Assembly: GCA_035507035.1 (NCBI GenBank)
Contig: DATJOJ010000011.1
Span: 124,001-188,000, forward strand
Source of the DNA: DATJOJ01 sp035507035
GTDB taxonomy: Bacteria > Acidobacteriota > Terriglobia > Terriglobales > Acidobacteriaceae
Direction: 5' to 3'
DNA length: 64,000 nt
In this document: piece by piece, positions 18,335-27,748 of the stretch
How positions within the stretch are numbered: position 1 is the first letter of the stretch
Layout of the letters: each line of letters starts with the position of its first letter
Position numbers and translations under genes: made by a program
The notes under the pieces: generated by a model
The model's input: the letters and a program-made list of their open reading frames with translations, nothing else
Database searches by the model: none
Told to the model about the DNA's origin: nothing

Positions 18335-18602
18335 GGAAGGTTCCCCTTAGAGGCCGAAATGGCACTATAGTACACCGGTTTCGCGTCCCAGCAGCGTGAA
18401 AATAATTTCTATCGGAACCGTTGCCGGGTGAGCTAACCGATCTCGCTGGGGGGGTGGCGCATCCTGTCGAGGCCAGCGAGAGAATGTCCTGTCCGGGGCG
18501 CCACAATCTGGCGATACGGCTGATACATATACAAGTGCGTCCGGTCACTGACTTTCGTAGGCGAGTTGCGCTACAAATGAATTGCGCGGGGAGTCGTCCG
18601 AA

Positions 18603-18791
18603 ATGGCTGAAAACCCGCAAGCCGCACTCGATGTCATTCGCAACAAGCTCCAGGTCATTCTTTTGCGCGCTGACCTTTGCCACGACTCCACCCAATGCGG
18701 TCCTTGCTGCCGTGCTATTTCCGAAATTCTCAAAGAGATTCGTGCACTCGAAACCCTTGTTCTGGAGGCTCTAAATAAGCATCAAAGATGA
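18603..18791 (+). CDS. Tiny histidine-kinase-dimerisation-like protein
   Basis: 62 aa, ATG nine bases after GGGGAG. The sequence 'ALDVIRNKLQVILLRADL' followed by a Cys-rich turn (CHDSTQCGPCC) and 'AISEILKEIRALETLVLEAL' has the two-helix pattern of a HisKA dimerisation domain ('HELRNPLTVILGxADL'-like). The phospho-accepting His position is taken by Asp, and there is no ATPase domain. Four cysteines in a short span could bind a metal or form disulphides. It faces the HAMP sensor gene convergently. It may be a free dimerisation module that interferes with a kinase. It could also be a chance reading frame; its codon pattern and ribosome site argue for a gene. Confidence 0.5.
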   Translation: MAENPQAALDVIRNKLQVILLRADLCHDSTQCGPCCRAISEILKEIRALETLVLEALNKHQR

Positions 18792-18833
18792 TCTTTGACT
18801 AGATGCCTGAACCCAACGCAGTTGGCCAGATGT

Positions 18834-19826
18834 TCACACCGCCTGCCGCAAGTGCGCGATCAAATTACGCACACTTTTTGCAAGTTCGACAACCTCACCT
18901 TCGCCGCGCAGTTCGAGATCTACCAGGTAATTACCCGACGCGGCATGATCCACGGCCTCTTTTAATTCCACCAAAGGTTTAACGACCTGCCCCGGGAGCA
19001 CGAAACTGATCCAGATGCTGAGGAGAAGTGTGAGCGCGGACACCACACTTAACACCCACTCGGCGCGGTAAAGAAGATGTCGAGCTTCTTGATGATCGCC
19101 CTGCACTCGTGCCCAGGCTCGAGTCTCGAGCCCGGATGCTAACTCCAGTAATTGTTGGCTGGAACTTTGCAAAATGGGTGCGACTGCGCGCAGCGCGGGA
19201 TCCCCGGCCTCGACCGTACTGGTGATTTGGGCGTCGAAAGAATTGATCTGGTCGCGAAGGTTTTCAATGATCTGCGCGCGGGTCTTCAACCTGGCTTGTT
19301 TCAAAAGGTCATTAAGGTCTTTTTCGTAATCTCGCACAACTTTTTGAACTCGCTCAATCGCCGTGCTGCCGGGTTCGCCCAAGAGGGCCACGCCAGCTGC
19401 GAATTTCTGCTCGTAGAGGGTGACGGTCTTTGATGCTTCCTCGGTGGCGGGTTCCTCATCGGGTGCCAGAGTCCGAATCTTGTCCAGGGTTTCCTTCAGT
19501 TGAGTGAGCGCATCCTGACTGGCCCGGAGATACTGCGGATCACGGAGGAGAAAATAGCTTCGTTCGGCGCGCCGGGCATCCAGCATCTGGACTGAAGCTT
19601 GCTCCGCCAGTGTCGTTACCGGTGCGTCAACGTTCACGATACGATCAACGATCACGCCCATCTCATACAAGTAGTAAACCGCCAGGAAGATTACCGGGAC
19701 GAGAATGAGTCGTACAATGGCGAGGGCATAGGCCACTCTTCGCCTTAAGGAACTTCCTGGAGTGAAGATCTTGAACGATCTGTGGAGTCGTCGGGCCACG
19801 ACGCACCTCTTCTGGAAGATTCGCAC
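18834..19826 (-). CDS. HAMP-domain membrane sensor without output domain
   Basis: 330 aa in the frame shown, GTG start uncertain. First transmembrane helix about 34-56. A periplasmic four-helix-bundle sensor of about 200 residues follows (ARRAERSYFLL...YLRASQDAL resembles the CHASE3 / 4HB ligand-binding class), then a second helix about 255-277. A HAMP domain (VVKPLVELKEAVDHAASGNYLVDLELRGEGEVVELAKSVRNLIAHLRQ) reaches to the C-terminus. No kinase, cyclase or methyl-accepting domain follows, so the receptor ends where the signalling domain should begin. It may act in trans with another kinase or may be a remnant. Confidence 0.75.
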   Translation of the reverse strand: MRIFQKRCVVARRLHRSFKIFTPGSSLRRRVAYALAIVRLILVPVIFLAVYYLYEMGVIVDRIVNVDAPVTTLAEQASVQMLDARRAERSYFLLRDPQYLRASQDALTQLKETLDKIRTLAPDEEPATEEASKTVTLYEQKFAAGVALLGEPGSTAIERVQKVVRDYEKDLNDLLKQARLKTRAQIIENLRDQINSFDAQITSTVEAGDPALRAVAPILQSSSQQLLELASGLETRAWARVQGDHQEARHLLYRAEWVLSVVSALTLLLSIWISFVLPGQVVKPLVELKEAVDHAASGNYLVDLELRGEGEVVELAKSVRNLIAHLRQAV

Positions 19827-19959
19827 TATGTGCTCAATGCACAGTATGTCATGGTCTGGGCCTGGCTAGGATTGGGTTCGACAACACGCGGAACCTGGAC
19901 GACCGTCTTTCCTTCGCAAGATGATCCGCGTCTTTCAGGCTCTTCGTGCAGTTCAGGTA

Positions 19960-22900
19960 TTAGAACGTAAAACGTGCGCCGAACTGGAATTGTCGCGGTG
20001 TATTGACGTTGTTTGTGATAGGGCCGAACGGCTGCCCCCCAGTCGATGTCAGGTCCTGGAAGGATGGCTGTCCATACTGCGCCCAGTTCGCCACGTTGTA
20101 GGAGGAAATGTCGAAGCGAAGATTTTTACTTTCCCCGATAGCGAACGTCTTGTAAAGCGACAAATCCAGCTCGCGCGCTCCCCGGGTGCGAACGTTGGCG
20201 AGATAGGCAGGGGCATCACCTGGGATGAACGGATTCCCCGGCCCCCCGTTTTCCGTGCCCGGGACCGCGAAGCAAGCATTGTTGACCCAGTTGTTCACCG
20301 TACGCTGAAAGCCAGCCGCCGGGTTGCAGGTCATATCCGCCCGTTGATTGAAGTATCCGGGAGCAATGCCTGACGACGGGGACGGGATGGGAACACCGGT
20401 ACTAAGATAAAGGATGGCATTGGTGGTCCAGCCGCCCAGGACGGCGTTCGAGAAACCGTTCAAATTCACCCGCTGACCCTTGCCGACCGGCAAATCGTAG
20501 GACACCTGGCCGGTGAACTGATACTTCACATCCTGCGGGCTGATCGAGTGCTCATACTGCAGATTCCGCCAGTCCTGGGGTCCGCCCGGGTTGTGAGAGC
20601 CGACGAAGCCGAGCGGAGGGTATCCATCGTCTGTCATCAGCTTGCCCCAGGTAAAAGTGGTAAGCGTGGTGAAATGGCCGGTCAGCCTTTTTTGCACTTT
20701 GGCCTGCAAAGAACTGTATTCCGAATCGCCGGCTGGATAACCATTCAAGATGATGCCGTTCCCGGTGCCGTAGCTGCCGTTCCCATATTGCGGGAAGGGT
20801 TGGACGGTCGCCCACTGAGGAACCGTAGCTTGTCCGCTGAAGTTTGGGTTCAAACTCACTGGTCCCGTGTTGGGCACCATGCAGCTCGGTGCAGGGATCA
20901 TGCACAGCGAGCTCCCGAAGTGTTGGATCTGGCCCAGACTCAGCTGATTCAGATCGACGCTGCTGAATGGTAAGAAAAGGCCGCGGCTGCCGACATACCC
21001 GGCGGTCACCACGAACTGATGCGGCAGCTCGTACTCCAGTGCGAAGTTGTAATTGTAGACGGTTGGGGTGGCCTGGGAGCGGAGCACGGTGCTCAACGTA
21101 ATTCCAAAGTTGTTGGCCAAGCCCGTCGGCGCAGTAGTGAAGACCGGAACTATTCCTCCCGGCGTGCCAGGCGCGGTAGGGAAGGGGTTACTGAGAGAAT
21201 AAGGCCCCGTGAACGTACCTGGGGCAGTACATGGTGACCCATTCAATCCGATCACTGAATTGCCGTCTGCATTAAAGCAGGTACCGTTCCAAAATGTTTG
21301 TGAGGAGAATCCATCGGTATTCAACAAGGCGCTGCCGACATTGTGCGTGCTCGGCCCATAATAGATGCCTGCGCCGGCCCGCACCACGAAGCGGGGAATC
21401 GGCTGCCAAGCGACAGCCAGGCGAGGTCCGAAGTTGCGCAGATTGGTTGTAAACGGCGACCGATTACTTCCGTTGACGTAGATTTCCGCACCGGTAAATG
21501 ATACGCCGCTGAGCGCACTGGTCACGTTCGGGTTGAAGAACTCCTGTCGGTTGAAGCGCTCATTCCGGCCCGCGAAGATGTCCCAACGAAGGCCTGCGGT
21601 GATGGTCAGCGTCGTGGAGACATGGTACGTGTCCTCAATAAACGTCGCATAGTAGGGGTTGGACTCGGCTGCGAGGACATCCTTGGTGAAATTCGGGTAG
21701 CCGGTATTGGCTTCGGAACCTGGCGCCATTCCCATGCCGATGAGGAGCGATGCAAAATCGCTGCCGCCTACCGGAACGCCCGACACTGGCGAAGTCTGTT
21801 GATCCGTTGCGCTGAGGTCGAAACCGTACGCGCCCGCGGGCGCCGGCGGCTGGCCGACATTGAGATAGCGCTTCATCCACTCGAAGCCAGTCGCTATCTG
21901 GTGCTTGCCCCACACTTTATTTATCGTTGCACTAGCATCGCTGTTCATGCTCGCGTAGCGAAAGATATTGTAGTTGGCGGTGCCACCCACTTGGTTTCCG
22001 GGGGAAGGGTAGTCGTTCAAGATCATGAAGGGGAGCTGGTTGGTGACCTGCTGCGCTGCCAAGGAGGCGGGAAATCCGAGGGAAGTAATATTGATGCTGC
22101 TGTTCGCGGGATTTCCTTGATTTTCATAATGCCGCGTAAAAGAGTAGCGCAAATTTAAGACCGTGGTGGAATTGAGGGTCACGTCGTCAGCCACGATAAC
22201 GTTGCGCGCGTTGGTCGTGTTTTGTGCATAGTTGGCATCGAATCCGTTGGTGAAGACGTTGGCCGTGGAGAAGATAAGCTTGTCATAGGAAAAACGCGTG
22301 AAGATGCGCTGCCGATCACTTGCGTTCCAATCCACGCGAACATCGAACCGGTGTGCGTTGAACGGATCTAAGCCCGGCAAGCCAAAATTATTGGCAACGT
22401 CGGTCGTCGCTGAATCGCAGGTGACCGGGTCTGGGATATTACAGTGTGGCATTTTAGAGAGAAATAACAGGCCAATTGGATTCGGGCTGGGGATTACGTT
22501 TCCCGTAAACGCCTGCCGGCAAAAGCCCGGGGTCCCCGGAGGGCAAGCGACGTCGGGCAACAGGGGGTTGTAAATGGTAAAGCCCATCTTGGAGAAGTCC
22601 CCAGTCTTTTCGGCGCTGGTCGGGACGGTAAACCTATCGATACCCTCAAACTGCTGCTGCTGCGTATCCTCGTAGTCGCCAAAGAAAAACAGCTTGTCAC
22701 GCTTGATCGGTCCACCGATCGCGGCACCCTCCTGATAACGGTAAAAGGACGGTGGAGTGTTCGGTAGACCTTGGCTCAATTCACTCTGCTTGTTGAAATA
22801 ATCGTTCGCTGCCAAAACATTAGGGCGGAATATCCCGAAAACGTCGCCATGAATTTTATTGGTGCCGGACTTACTGACCAGGCTGATGACGCCCGCGGCC

Positions 22901-23673
22901 CCGCTTTGATAAGTCGCCGGCGTATTTTGAGTTTCGACGCGAACTTCTTCAACGCCGTCTTCAGGAATGTTCATCGCCGGGATGATGGCAGCGGAGTTAT
23001 TTTCCGCAACTCCGATCGGGCTGCCATCGAGCATGTAATAGACTGATCCCACGATGGCGCCGTTGATGGTGTCGGCAGAAACGTCGACTCCGGGGCGGCC
23101 GCTCGAAATGTTCTGAACGGACTGCATCGAGTCGCTCGAGTTGGGCGAACCGTTGACCGGAATCACTCCCGCGCTCAACTGCACCAGGTCGTAAACGTTG
23201 CGGTAAACCAACGGGACCCGGTCGATCGCCTCCGACGGGATAAGCGTGCCTACTGTGGAGTTGGTGGCCTCGACCAAGGCGGGCGCCGCTGTAACGTCTA
23301 CGGTTTCTGAGACAGCGCCCACCGGCAGAGTGATGTTAACCGCGGTAACTTGATCGACTGTCACCGTGATCTTGTCTTGAACTACCGTCTCAAAATCGGC
23401 GTGACTTACCGTGATCTTATACACGGCAGGATTGAGGGAGATGAAGCTGTAGACTCCGGCGGCGCTCGTGACGGTTTGCTGCGTTGCTCCGGTCGCGGGG
23501 TTAAGCAACACCACCTTGGCCCCGGGAATGACAGCTTTTCCCGGATCGGTGACTGTGCCGCTGATGCTGCCTCTTCCAGCCTGGGCAAACGCAGCTGCCC
23601 CGGCGAAAAGGATCAGAAGACACACACAGAAGCACGAGCGGACACGCCCCGTAACGAACGCCTGTGGAATCAT
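19960..23673 (-). CDS. Oar-type TonB-dependent receptor with carboxypeptidase-regulatory domain
   Basis: 1237 aa, ATG five bases after GAGGAGGG. Signal peptide about 1-31 (ends AFAQ). Residues about 33-120 form a carboxypeptidase regulatory-like beta-sandwich (GSISGTVTDPGKAVIPGAKVVLLNPATG...FISLNPAVYKITVSHADFE). A plug domain follows about 125-260 (ALVEATNSTVGTLIPSEAIDRVPLVYRNVYDLVQLSAGV, VEEVRVETQNTPATYQSGAAGVISLVSKSGTN). The rest is a long outer-membrane barrel ending in the aromatic strand RQFQFGARFTF. This is the Oar-like family expanded in acidobacteria, with about twice the barrel length of siderophore receptors. A LacI-type palindrome lies 86 bp upstream, matching the one before the GH2 gene, so it probably imports amino-sugar oligosaccharides (inference). 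Confidence 0.9.
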   Translation of the reverse strand: MIPQAFVTGRVRSCFCVCLLILFAGAAAFAQAGRGSISGTVTDPGKAVIPGAKVVLLNPATGATQQTVTSAAGVYSFISLNPAVYKITVSHADFETVVQDKITVTVDQVTAVNITLPVGAVSETVDVTAAPALVEATNSTVGTLIPSEAIDRVPLVYRNVYDLVQLSAGVIPVNGSPNSSDSMQSVQNISSGRPGVDVSADTINGAIVGSVYYMLDGSPIGVAENNSAAIIPAMNIPEDGVEEVRVETQNTPATYQSGAAGVISLVSKSGTNKIHGDVFGIFRPNVLAANDYFNKQSELSQGLPNTPPSFYRYQEGAAIGGPIKRDKLFFFGDYEDTQQQQFEGIDRFTVPTSAEKTGDFSKMGFTIYNPLLPDVACPPGTPGFCRQAFTGNVIPSPNPIGLLFLSKMPHCNIPDPVTCDSATTDVANNFGLPGLDPFNAHRFDVRVDWNASDRQRIFTRFSYDKLIFSTANVFTNGFDANYAQNTTNARNVIVADDVTLNSTTVLNLRYSFTRHYENQGNPANSSINITSLGFPASLAAQQVTNQLPFMILNDYPSPGNQVGGTANYNIFRYASMNSDASATINKVWGKHQIATGFEWMKRYLNVGQPPAPAGAYGFDLSATDQQTSPVSGVPVGGSDFASLLIGMGMAPGSEANTGYPNFTKDVLAAESNPYYATFIEDTYHVSTTLTITAGLRWDIFAGRNERFNRQEFFNPNVTSALSGVSFTGAEIYVNGSNRSPFTTNLRNFGPRLAVAWQPIPRFVVRAGAGIYYGPSTHNVGSALLNTDGFSSQTFWNGTCFNADGNSVIGLNGSPCTAPGTFTGPYSLSNPFPTAPGTPGGIVPVFTTAPTGLANNFGITLSTVLRSQATPTVYNYNFALEYELPHQFVVTAGYVGSRGLFLPFSSVDLNQLSLGQIQHFGSSLCMIPAPSCMVPNTGPVSLNPNFSGQATVPQWATVQPFPQYGNGSYGTGNGIILNGYPAGDSEYSSLQAKVQKRLTGHFTTLTTFTWGKLMTDDGYPPLGFVGSHNPGGPQDWRNLQYEHSISPQDVKYQFTGQVSYDLPVGKGQRVNLNGFSNAVLGGWTTNAILYLSTGVPIPSPSSGIAPGYFNQRADMTCNPAAGFQRTVNNWVNNACFAVPGTENGGPGNPFIPGDAPAYLANVRTRGARELDLSLYKTFAIGESKNLRFDISSYNVANWAQYGQPSFQDLTSTGGQPFGPITNNVNTPRQFQFGARFTF

Positions 23674-23758
23674 GGGATCCCTCCTCGGTTGTCGATATTC
23701 GCTTTCGTCCTGCTATTGCACAACATCGATCGAGCGACGGCATTCCAAAAAAGTGGCT

Positions 23759-23780
23759 TATTAAAACGTATTAATACTGG
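23759..23780 (-). promoter_or_regulatory. LacI-type operator upstream of the TonB-dependent receptor
   Basis: On the plus strand TATTAAAA-CG-TATTAATA (23759-23776) is a near-perfect palindrome (7 of 8 positions) around the central CG typical of LacI-family operators, followed by CTGG. Read on the minus strand, 19 of 22 positions match the element at 27679-27700. It lies 86 bp upstream of the receptor start. Confidence 0.75.
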
Positions 23781-23846
23781 TGCAGGTCGACCATTCTAGT
23801 CAAGCAGAAAAGTAGCCATACATAAAAAAGAAGTCTGTGAGGTAGC

Positions 23847-24902
23847 TCACAGCAAGCTGCGAGTCGACTCCCGGATGATGAGTTCCGGCGCAATCTGGCG
23901 GTGAACCGCCTTGATCTCGCGCTTGTCCAACACGGCGTTGATGGCCTCCAGCGCGATGCTGACCGCCAACGCTCCCATAGCCTCCATCGGTTGACGTACC
24001 GTAGTCAACGCTGGTGTATACAAGCTGGAAGGTGCAACATCATCGAAGCCGATCACGGAGCAGTCCTTGGGAACGTGCAGTCCGGAATTAGCCAATGCGC
24101 GTATTGCGCCGAATGCGGTCATGTCATCAAATGCCATTAGTGCCGTGAAGGGTTCCCTTTGTTTCAACAATTCCTCGGTTAGCTGATAGCCCGCTTCAAA
24201 GCTGGACATCGGATCGCTGGACTCGGGAAGATTGAGAATCAATTGCGGGTTCAGTTCGAGCAGCTTGGCTTTCGCGAGAGCGCGGATGCCCTTCCAGCGT
24301 TGCGTACTGTCCGCCAAGGCCTTTGGCCCACGGATGAAGGCGATTTTATGGTGTCCGAGCGAGTAAAGATGTTCAAGGGCTATTTGGGCGCCTAATTCGT
24401 TGTCAACCATTACGGAACTGACCGATGGGTTTTGCAACTCGCGGCCAATCATTACCGTTGGCACACTGCTGCTCTCTAGATCGGCCAGCACATCGATGTT
24501 GACGAAGAGCCAATTCGCCAGAACGATGAGAGCTTCGATCCTGCGGTCGAGGAGCATCTCCAGATAGCGCTCGAAACGCTCGCGCTCATTGTGCGCGTCC
24601 GTAAGAATCGGCAGATAAGACGACGGGTAAAGGGAGTTTTCGATTCCGCGCAGCACCAGCGTGCAATATGGATCCGTCATGTCAAAGACCATGACGCCGA
24701 CCGTGTGGCTGCGCTTACTCCGCAGGGTACGGGCGAAAAGGTTAGGCCGATAGCCTAGGCTTTTGGCGGTGCGTTCAATTCGTTTCTTCGTGCTATCGGG
24801 AATGTAACGTGCGAGGGGCGCATCGTTCAGAACGATGGAAACCGTCGCGGAGGAAAAACCACTTTTCTTCGCAACGTCTCGCATCGTGACCACTCTCTTC
24901 AT
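23847..24902 (-). CDS. LacI-family transcriptional regulator
   Basis: 351 aa. The N-terminal HTH is clear (MRDVAKKSGFSSATVSIVLNDAP at residues 7-29, then YIPDSTKKRIERTAKSLGYRPNLFARTLRSKRS), and the hinge helix follows. The periplasmic-binding-protein-like effector domain is about 65-340 (TVGVMVFDMTDPYC, EALIVLAN, GHHKIAFIRGP, FDDMTAFGAIRALANSGLHVPKDCSVIGFDD). It sits between the GH2 gene (42 bp upstream on the same strand) and the TonB receptor. The two conserved palindromes in this locus, before the hydrolase and before the receptor, are its likely binding sites, so it is expected to control sugar uptake and breakdown together. The inducer is inferred to be a glucosamine oligomer. Confidence 0.93.
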   Translation of the reverse strand: MKRVVTMRDVAKKSGFSSATVSIVLNDAPLARYIPDSTKKRIERTAKSLGYRPNLFARTLRSKRSHTVGVMVFDMTDPYCTLVLRGIENSLYPSSYLPILTDAHNERERFERYLEMLLDRRIEALIVLANWLFVNIDVLADLESSSVPTVMIGRELQNPSVSSVMVDNELGAQIALEHLYSLGHHKIAFIRGPKALADSTQRWKGIRALAKAKLLELNPQLILNLPESSDPMSSFEAGYQLTEELLKQREPFTALMAFDDMTAFGAIRALANSGLHVPKDCSVIGFDDVAPSSLYTPALTTVRQPMEAMGALAVSIALEAINAVLDKREIKAVHRQIAPELIIRESTRSLL

Positions 24903-24944
24903 AGCAGTATTAGCCTCGGTTAGTGCACGCGCCTCTCCAAAAGC

Positions 24945-27617
24945 TCATTCCACGTTCCAGCCGCTGACCTCTACTACCGGCTTGACGGTCTCTAATTCAG
25001 TGGCGCGATACGTTGCGGTGATCTGTCGCGTTTCGCCCGGCAACAGAGAAACGTAATTGTCCTGCCACAACACCGGCAGGATCTCTTCGCCGCCCTTGCC
25101 CTTGGTGACTTTCAAACGAATAAAGAAAGCCAGAGCCTTGCTGGGATTCTGCAGGCGGACCGTGGTGATTTCATCGGCACCCTTGCGATCGCTTGTAGTG
25201 CGGATGTTCAGCCTCACCCTCGGCAGCTGCTTTAGCGCGGTGAAATCAGCGTACGCGGCAGTGGGAGTCGTAAACCAATTCGATTTCTCCCAATCCAGCG
25301 TTTCCGGAGCGGTGGAAAGCCAGTAGAAATTCGAGCCAACGATTTTGCCGGTCGAATCTTGGACGGTGAGACGAAGGAAGTAAGTCGGGGTCAGCCCCTG
25401 GATTTCTGGCAGGTCGAAGATCTTAGCTGTGCTGTCGGCAGGAGCATTAACGCTTTCTTCCCTGGAAAACTTCTCGCTCATGTCCAGGTTGTAAATCTTG
25501 ACGGTGAGCTTAAGATCGTTCGCGTCTTGGTACTGGCTGCTGACCAGCCAAACGGCGTGATCGTCGTAACCATACATCGGATGGAGCGCTTGCATGGCTG
25601 TTTTCGCCCCAAAATACCCGCCCCCCGGCCGCAGATAGTAGTCGTACAAATGCCAGATTAACGAGGGCCAGGCATTGTTCAACATCCATTGAATGACGCC
25701 GGTCGAGGTGTACTTGTTTCGGCTGTACGCCTCAAACATGGCCCGAATCCCTTCATAAGTCATCAGCTGTGACTTGAAGGCGTAATCCCGAACGTTCTCG
25801 GCTTTGCCGTAGCGCGCGTTCAAGGCATCCGTGAACACATGAATGTCTTTAAACGATCCGCCACCTGCGTGGTAATTCCAGTAGTCATCGATGGGCCAAA
25901 GATGATCCTTTGGCAGGAATCGTTCAAGGCTCTCGATCGGTGGTACAGCAGGACCGGGACTGGTCTCTGTGTTGAATCCATAGGCGCCACCGCACTCCCC
26001 TTCTGCGCACGGCGTGGCAGAAGGATTCGCTGGAGAATTGAGAGACCAATAAGATGGTGCGACGTACTCATACGGCCCGGTCATCTTTACGCCGCTTACG
26101 CCGGAGAAGCCCGCTGGCTTCGCCGTAGCTGAAGAAACGGTGGGATTCGGCCACAGCGCCTGCTTTTCTACGTCGAGATACATTTGCTCGACATCCGGCG
26201 GAGGCGGATTATCGCTGCCGTTCAGCCACATCAACAAGCTGGGATGGCCTCGCAGACGATAGATCTGCGACTCGAGCGATTCCTTCGCGATCTGATAATC
26301 CGCATTCGACCACTTCGACCAATGCTCCCAGTGGTCGCAGCAACACCACCCGGCCATCACCAAAATGCCCATGCGATCGGCTTTTTCGAAGAAATCATCC
26401 GGTTCCAGTTTGCCCTCGAGACGAACTGTATTGAGCCCCATGTCCTGCGCGTACCTGAGGTGGGCATCGATGTTCCGCGGATCGTAGCGGAGCAGCATGT
26501 CGGAGCTATAACCACCCCCGCGAATCAGAATCCTCTTGCCGTTGATCGTGAAGAAGCGTTTGTTGTTGGAGTTCAGTTGCGAGGTGATTTCGCGAATGCC
26601 GAATTGCGAGTCGGATGCGTCGGAAATTTTCCCGTCGATCTCGAATTCCAGGTGCAGGGGATACAAGTTCGGGATGCCCATCTGCTTCGGCCACCACAGA
26701 CGCGGGTTCGCCATTTGGAGTTGTGGGAACTTGTCAGCGCTGAAAACCACATCTCTGACCTCGTTTGGCCCGAGTTGGACTTGCTGTTCAAACTGGATGT
26801 TTTCAATTTTTCCCTTGAGTATGCCTTGCACTGGCTTGTCGCAAGCATTCTTCACCTGCGCAGTTACCGTTAGCGCCGCACTATCGTTCGCCGGCGAATT
26901 GACGTGCGACAAGACCGCGGGATATCGCAATGCGACCGGCCCGCTCGTTCTAACATTTACGGCTTGCCAGATCCCCATATTTTTGTCGGGAGGGGCGGGA
27001 TTCCAATCTACAAAGGTGATCGCGAGGTCGTCTTTCTCTGGAGCCCAAACTTCAACTGCGAGAACGTTCTCTGCGCCCACATGCACACTGCTCGTGATGT
27101 TGAATTCGTATCTACGCCACGCCCCAGCCACCTGCTGGATGTTGGCAATCTGTTTCCCGTTTAGCCAGATGTTTGCGCGATAGTTGATTCCGTTGAAATC
27201 CAGCCATATCGTTTTTCCTTTGTCGGTCGCGGGGAGCGTGAATGTCTTGCGATACCACCAGGCGATCGCGAACGGGCTGTCCTGCGGCATGGCGTAATTC
27301 GAGAAATTGCCGCCGATGGGATAGTTGATCCCCGGAAGTTCTCGCAAATTCATTCCAAAGTTCGGATCGGGATACACCTTCTGTTTAACCAATGCAGCCA
27401 CGACCGTGGTCGGCACGGTCACTGAGTACCAGCCCTTTGGCTGATATGAAGGCACCGAGATAACCTCGCCACTTTCGGCTACTTTGCCGGACGACTGCAA
27501 TGTCCATCCCTCGGCTAAGCGCAAGTTCGAGGAGGGATGAATCTGGGAAAAAGAAGCTGAGACAGCGAAAAGCGACATAACCAGCAGCCAAACAAAAGCA
27601 AAGCTTCGAATCCTCAT
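24945..27617 (-). CDS. Secreted GH2 exo-beta-D-glucosaminidase-like enzyme
   Basis: About 890 aa from the ATG eight bases after AGGAG; an in-frame ATG six codons upstream lacks a site. Signal peptide about 1-25. The order is that of glycoside hydrolase family 2: jelly-roll (WWYRKTF...FNGINYRANIWLNGKQI), immunoglobulin-like domain (RLWWPKQMGIPNLYPL), then TIM barrel (FTINGKRILIRGGGYSSDM, NTVRLEGKLEPDDFFEKADRMGILVMAGW). The subgroup of exo-beta-D-glucosaminidases such as CsxA uses Asp in a GSD motif and Glu in an ETS motif. Both are present as LNGSD (Asp about 469) and FNTETSPG (Glu about 551), with the characteristic IQWMLNNAWPS segment. Expected to remove glucosamine from chitosan oligomers in the periplasm. 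A beta-mannosidase-like specificity cannot be excluded. Confidence 0.85.
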   Translation of the reverse strand: MRIRSFAFVWLLVMSLFAVSASFSQIHPSSNLRLAEGWTLQSSGKVAESGEVISVPSYQPKGWYSVTVPTTVVAALVKQKVYPDPNFGMNLRELPGINYPIGGNFSNYAMPQDSPFAIAWWYRKTFTLPATDKGKTIWLDFNGINYRANIWLNGKQIANIQQVAGAWRRYEFNITSSVHVGAENVLAVEVWAPEKDDLAITFVDWNPAPPDKNMGIWQAVNVRTSGPVALRYPAVLSHVNSPANDSAALTVTAQVKNACDKPVQGILKGKIENIQFEQQVQLGPNEVRDVVFSADKFPQLQMANPRLWWPKQMGIPNLYPLHLEFEIDGKISDASDSQFGIREITSQLNSNNKRFFTINGKRILIRGGGYSSDMLLRYDPRNIDAHLRYAQDMGLNTVRLEGKLEPDDFFEKADRMGILVMAGWCCCDHWEHWSKWSNADYQIAKESLESQIYRLRGHPSLLMWLNGSDNPPPPDVEQMYLDVEKQALWPNPTVSSATAKPAGFSGVSGVKMTGPYEYVAPSYWSLNSPANPSATPCAEGECGGAYGFNTETSPGPAVPPIESLERFLPKDHLWPIDDYWNYHAGGGSFKDIHVFTDALNARYGKAENVRDYAFKSQLMTYEGIRAMFEAYSRNKYTSTGVIQWMLNNAWPSLIWHLYDYYLRPGGGYFGAKTAMQALHPMYGYDDHAVWLVSSQYQDANDLKLTVKIYNLDMSEKFSREESVNAPADSTAKIFDLPEIQGLTPTYFLRLTVQDSTGKIVGSNFYWLSTAPETLDWEKSNWFTTPTAAYADFTALKQLPRVRLNIRTTSDRKGADEITTVRLQNPSKALAFFIRLKVTKGKGGEEILPVLWQDNYVSLLPGETRQITATYRATELETVKPVVEVSGWNVE

Positions 27618-27678
27618 TATCTGAACTCCTGGCACCGGGGCCGTTCGATAAACAATCAGTCGATACTCTCGGCTAGTC

Positions 27679-27700
27679 TATTAATTCGTTTTAATACTGG
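27679..27700 (-). promoter_or_regulatory. LacI-type operator upstream of the GH2 gene
   Basis: TATTAATT-CG-TTTTAATA (27679-27696) followed by CTGG; 6 of 8 palindromic positions match around a central CG. It differs from the element at 23759-23780 at only three of 22 positions. It lies 62 bp upstream of the GH2 start and 49 bp upstream of the divergent DUF4440 gene, so it could influence both. Confidence 0.75.
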
Positions 27701-27748
27701 ACTACAGATGATACTCTAACTTCGAAAAAGGGAAAGGGAGAAATCGAT

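Noticed and set aside
26184..26873. 229-codon open frame on the plus strand
   Set aside because: Antisense to the GH2 gene, whose domains and active-site residues cover the same bases.
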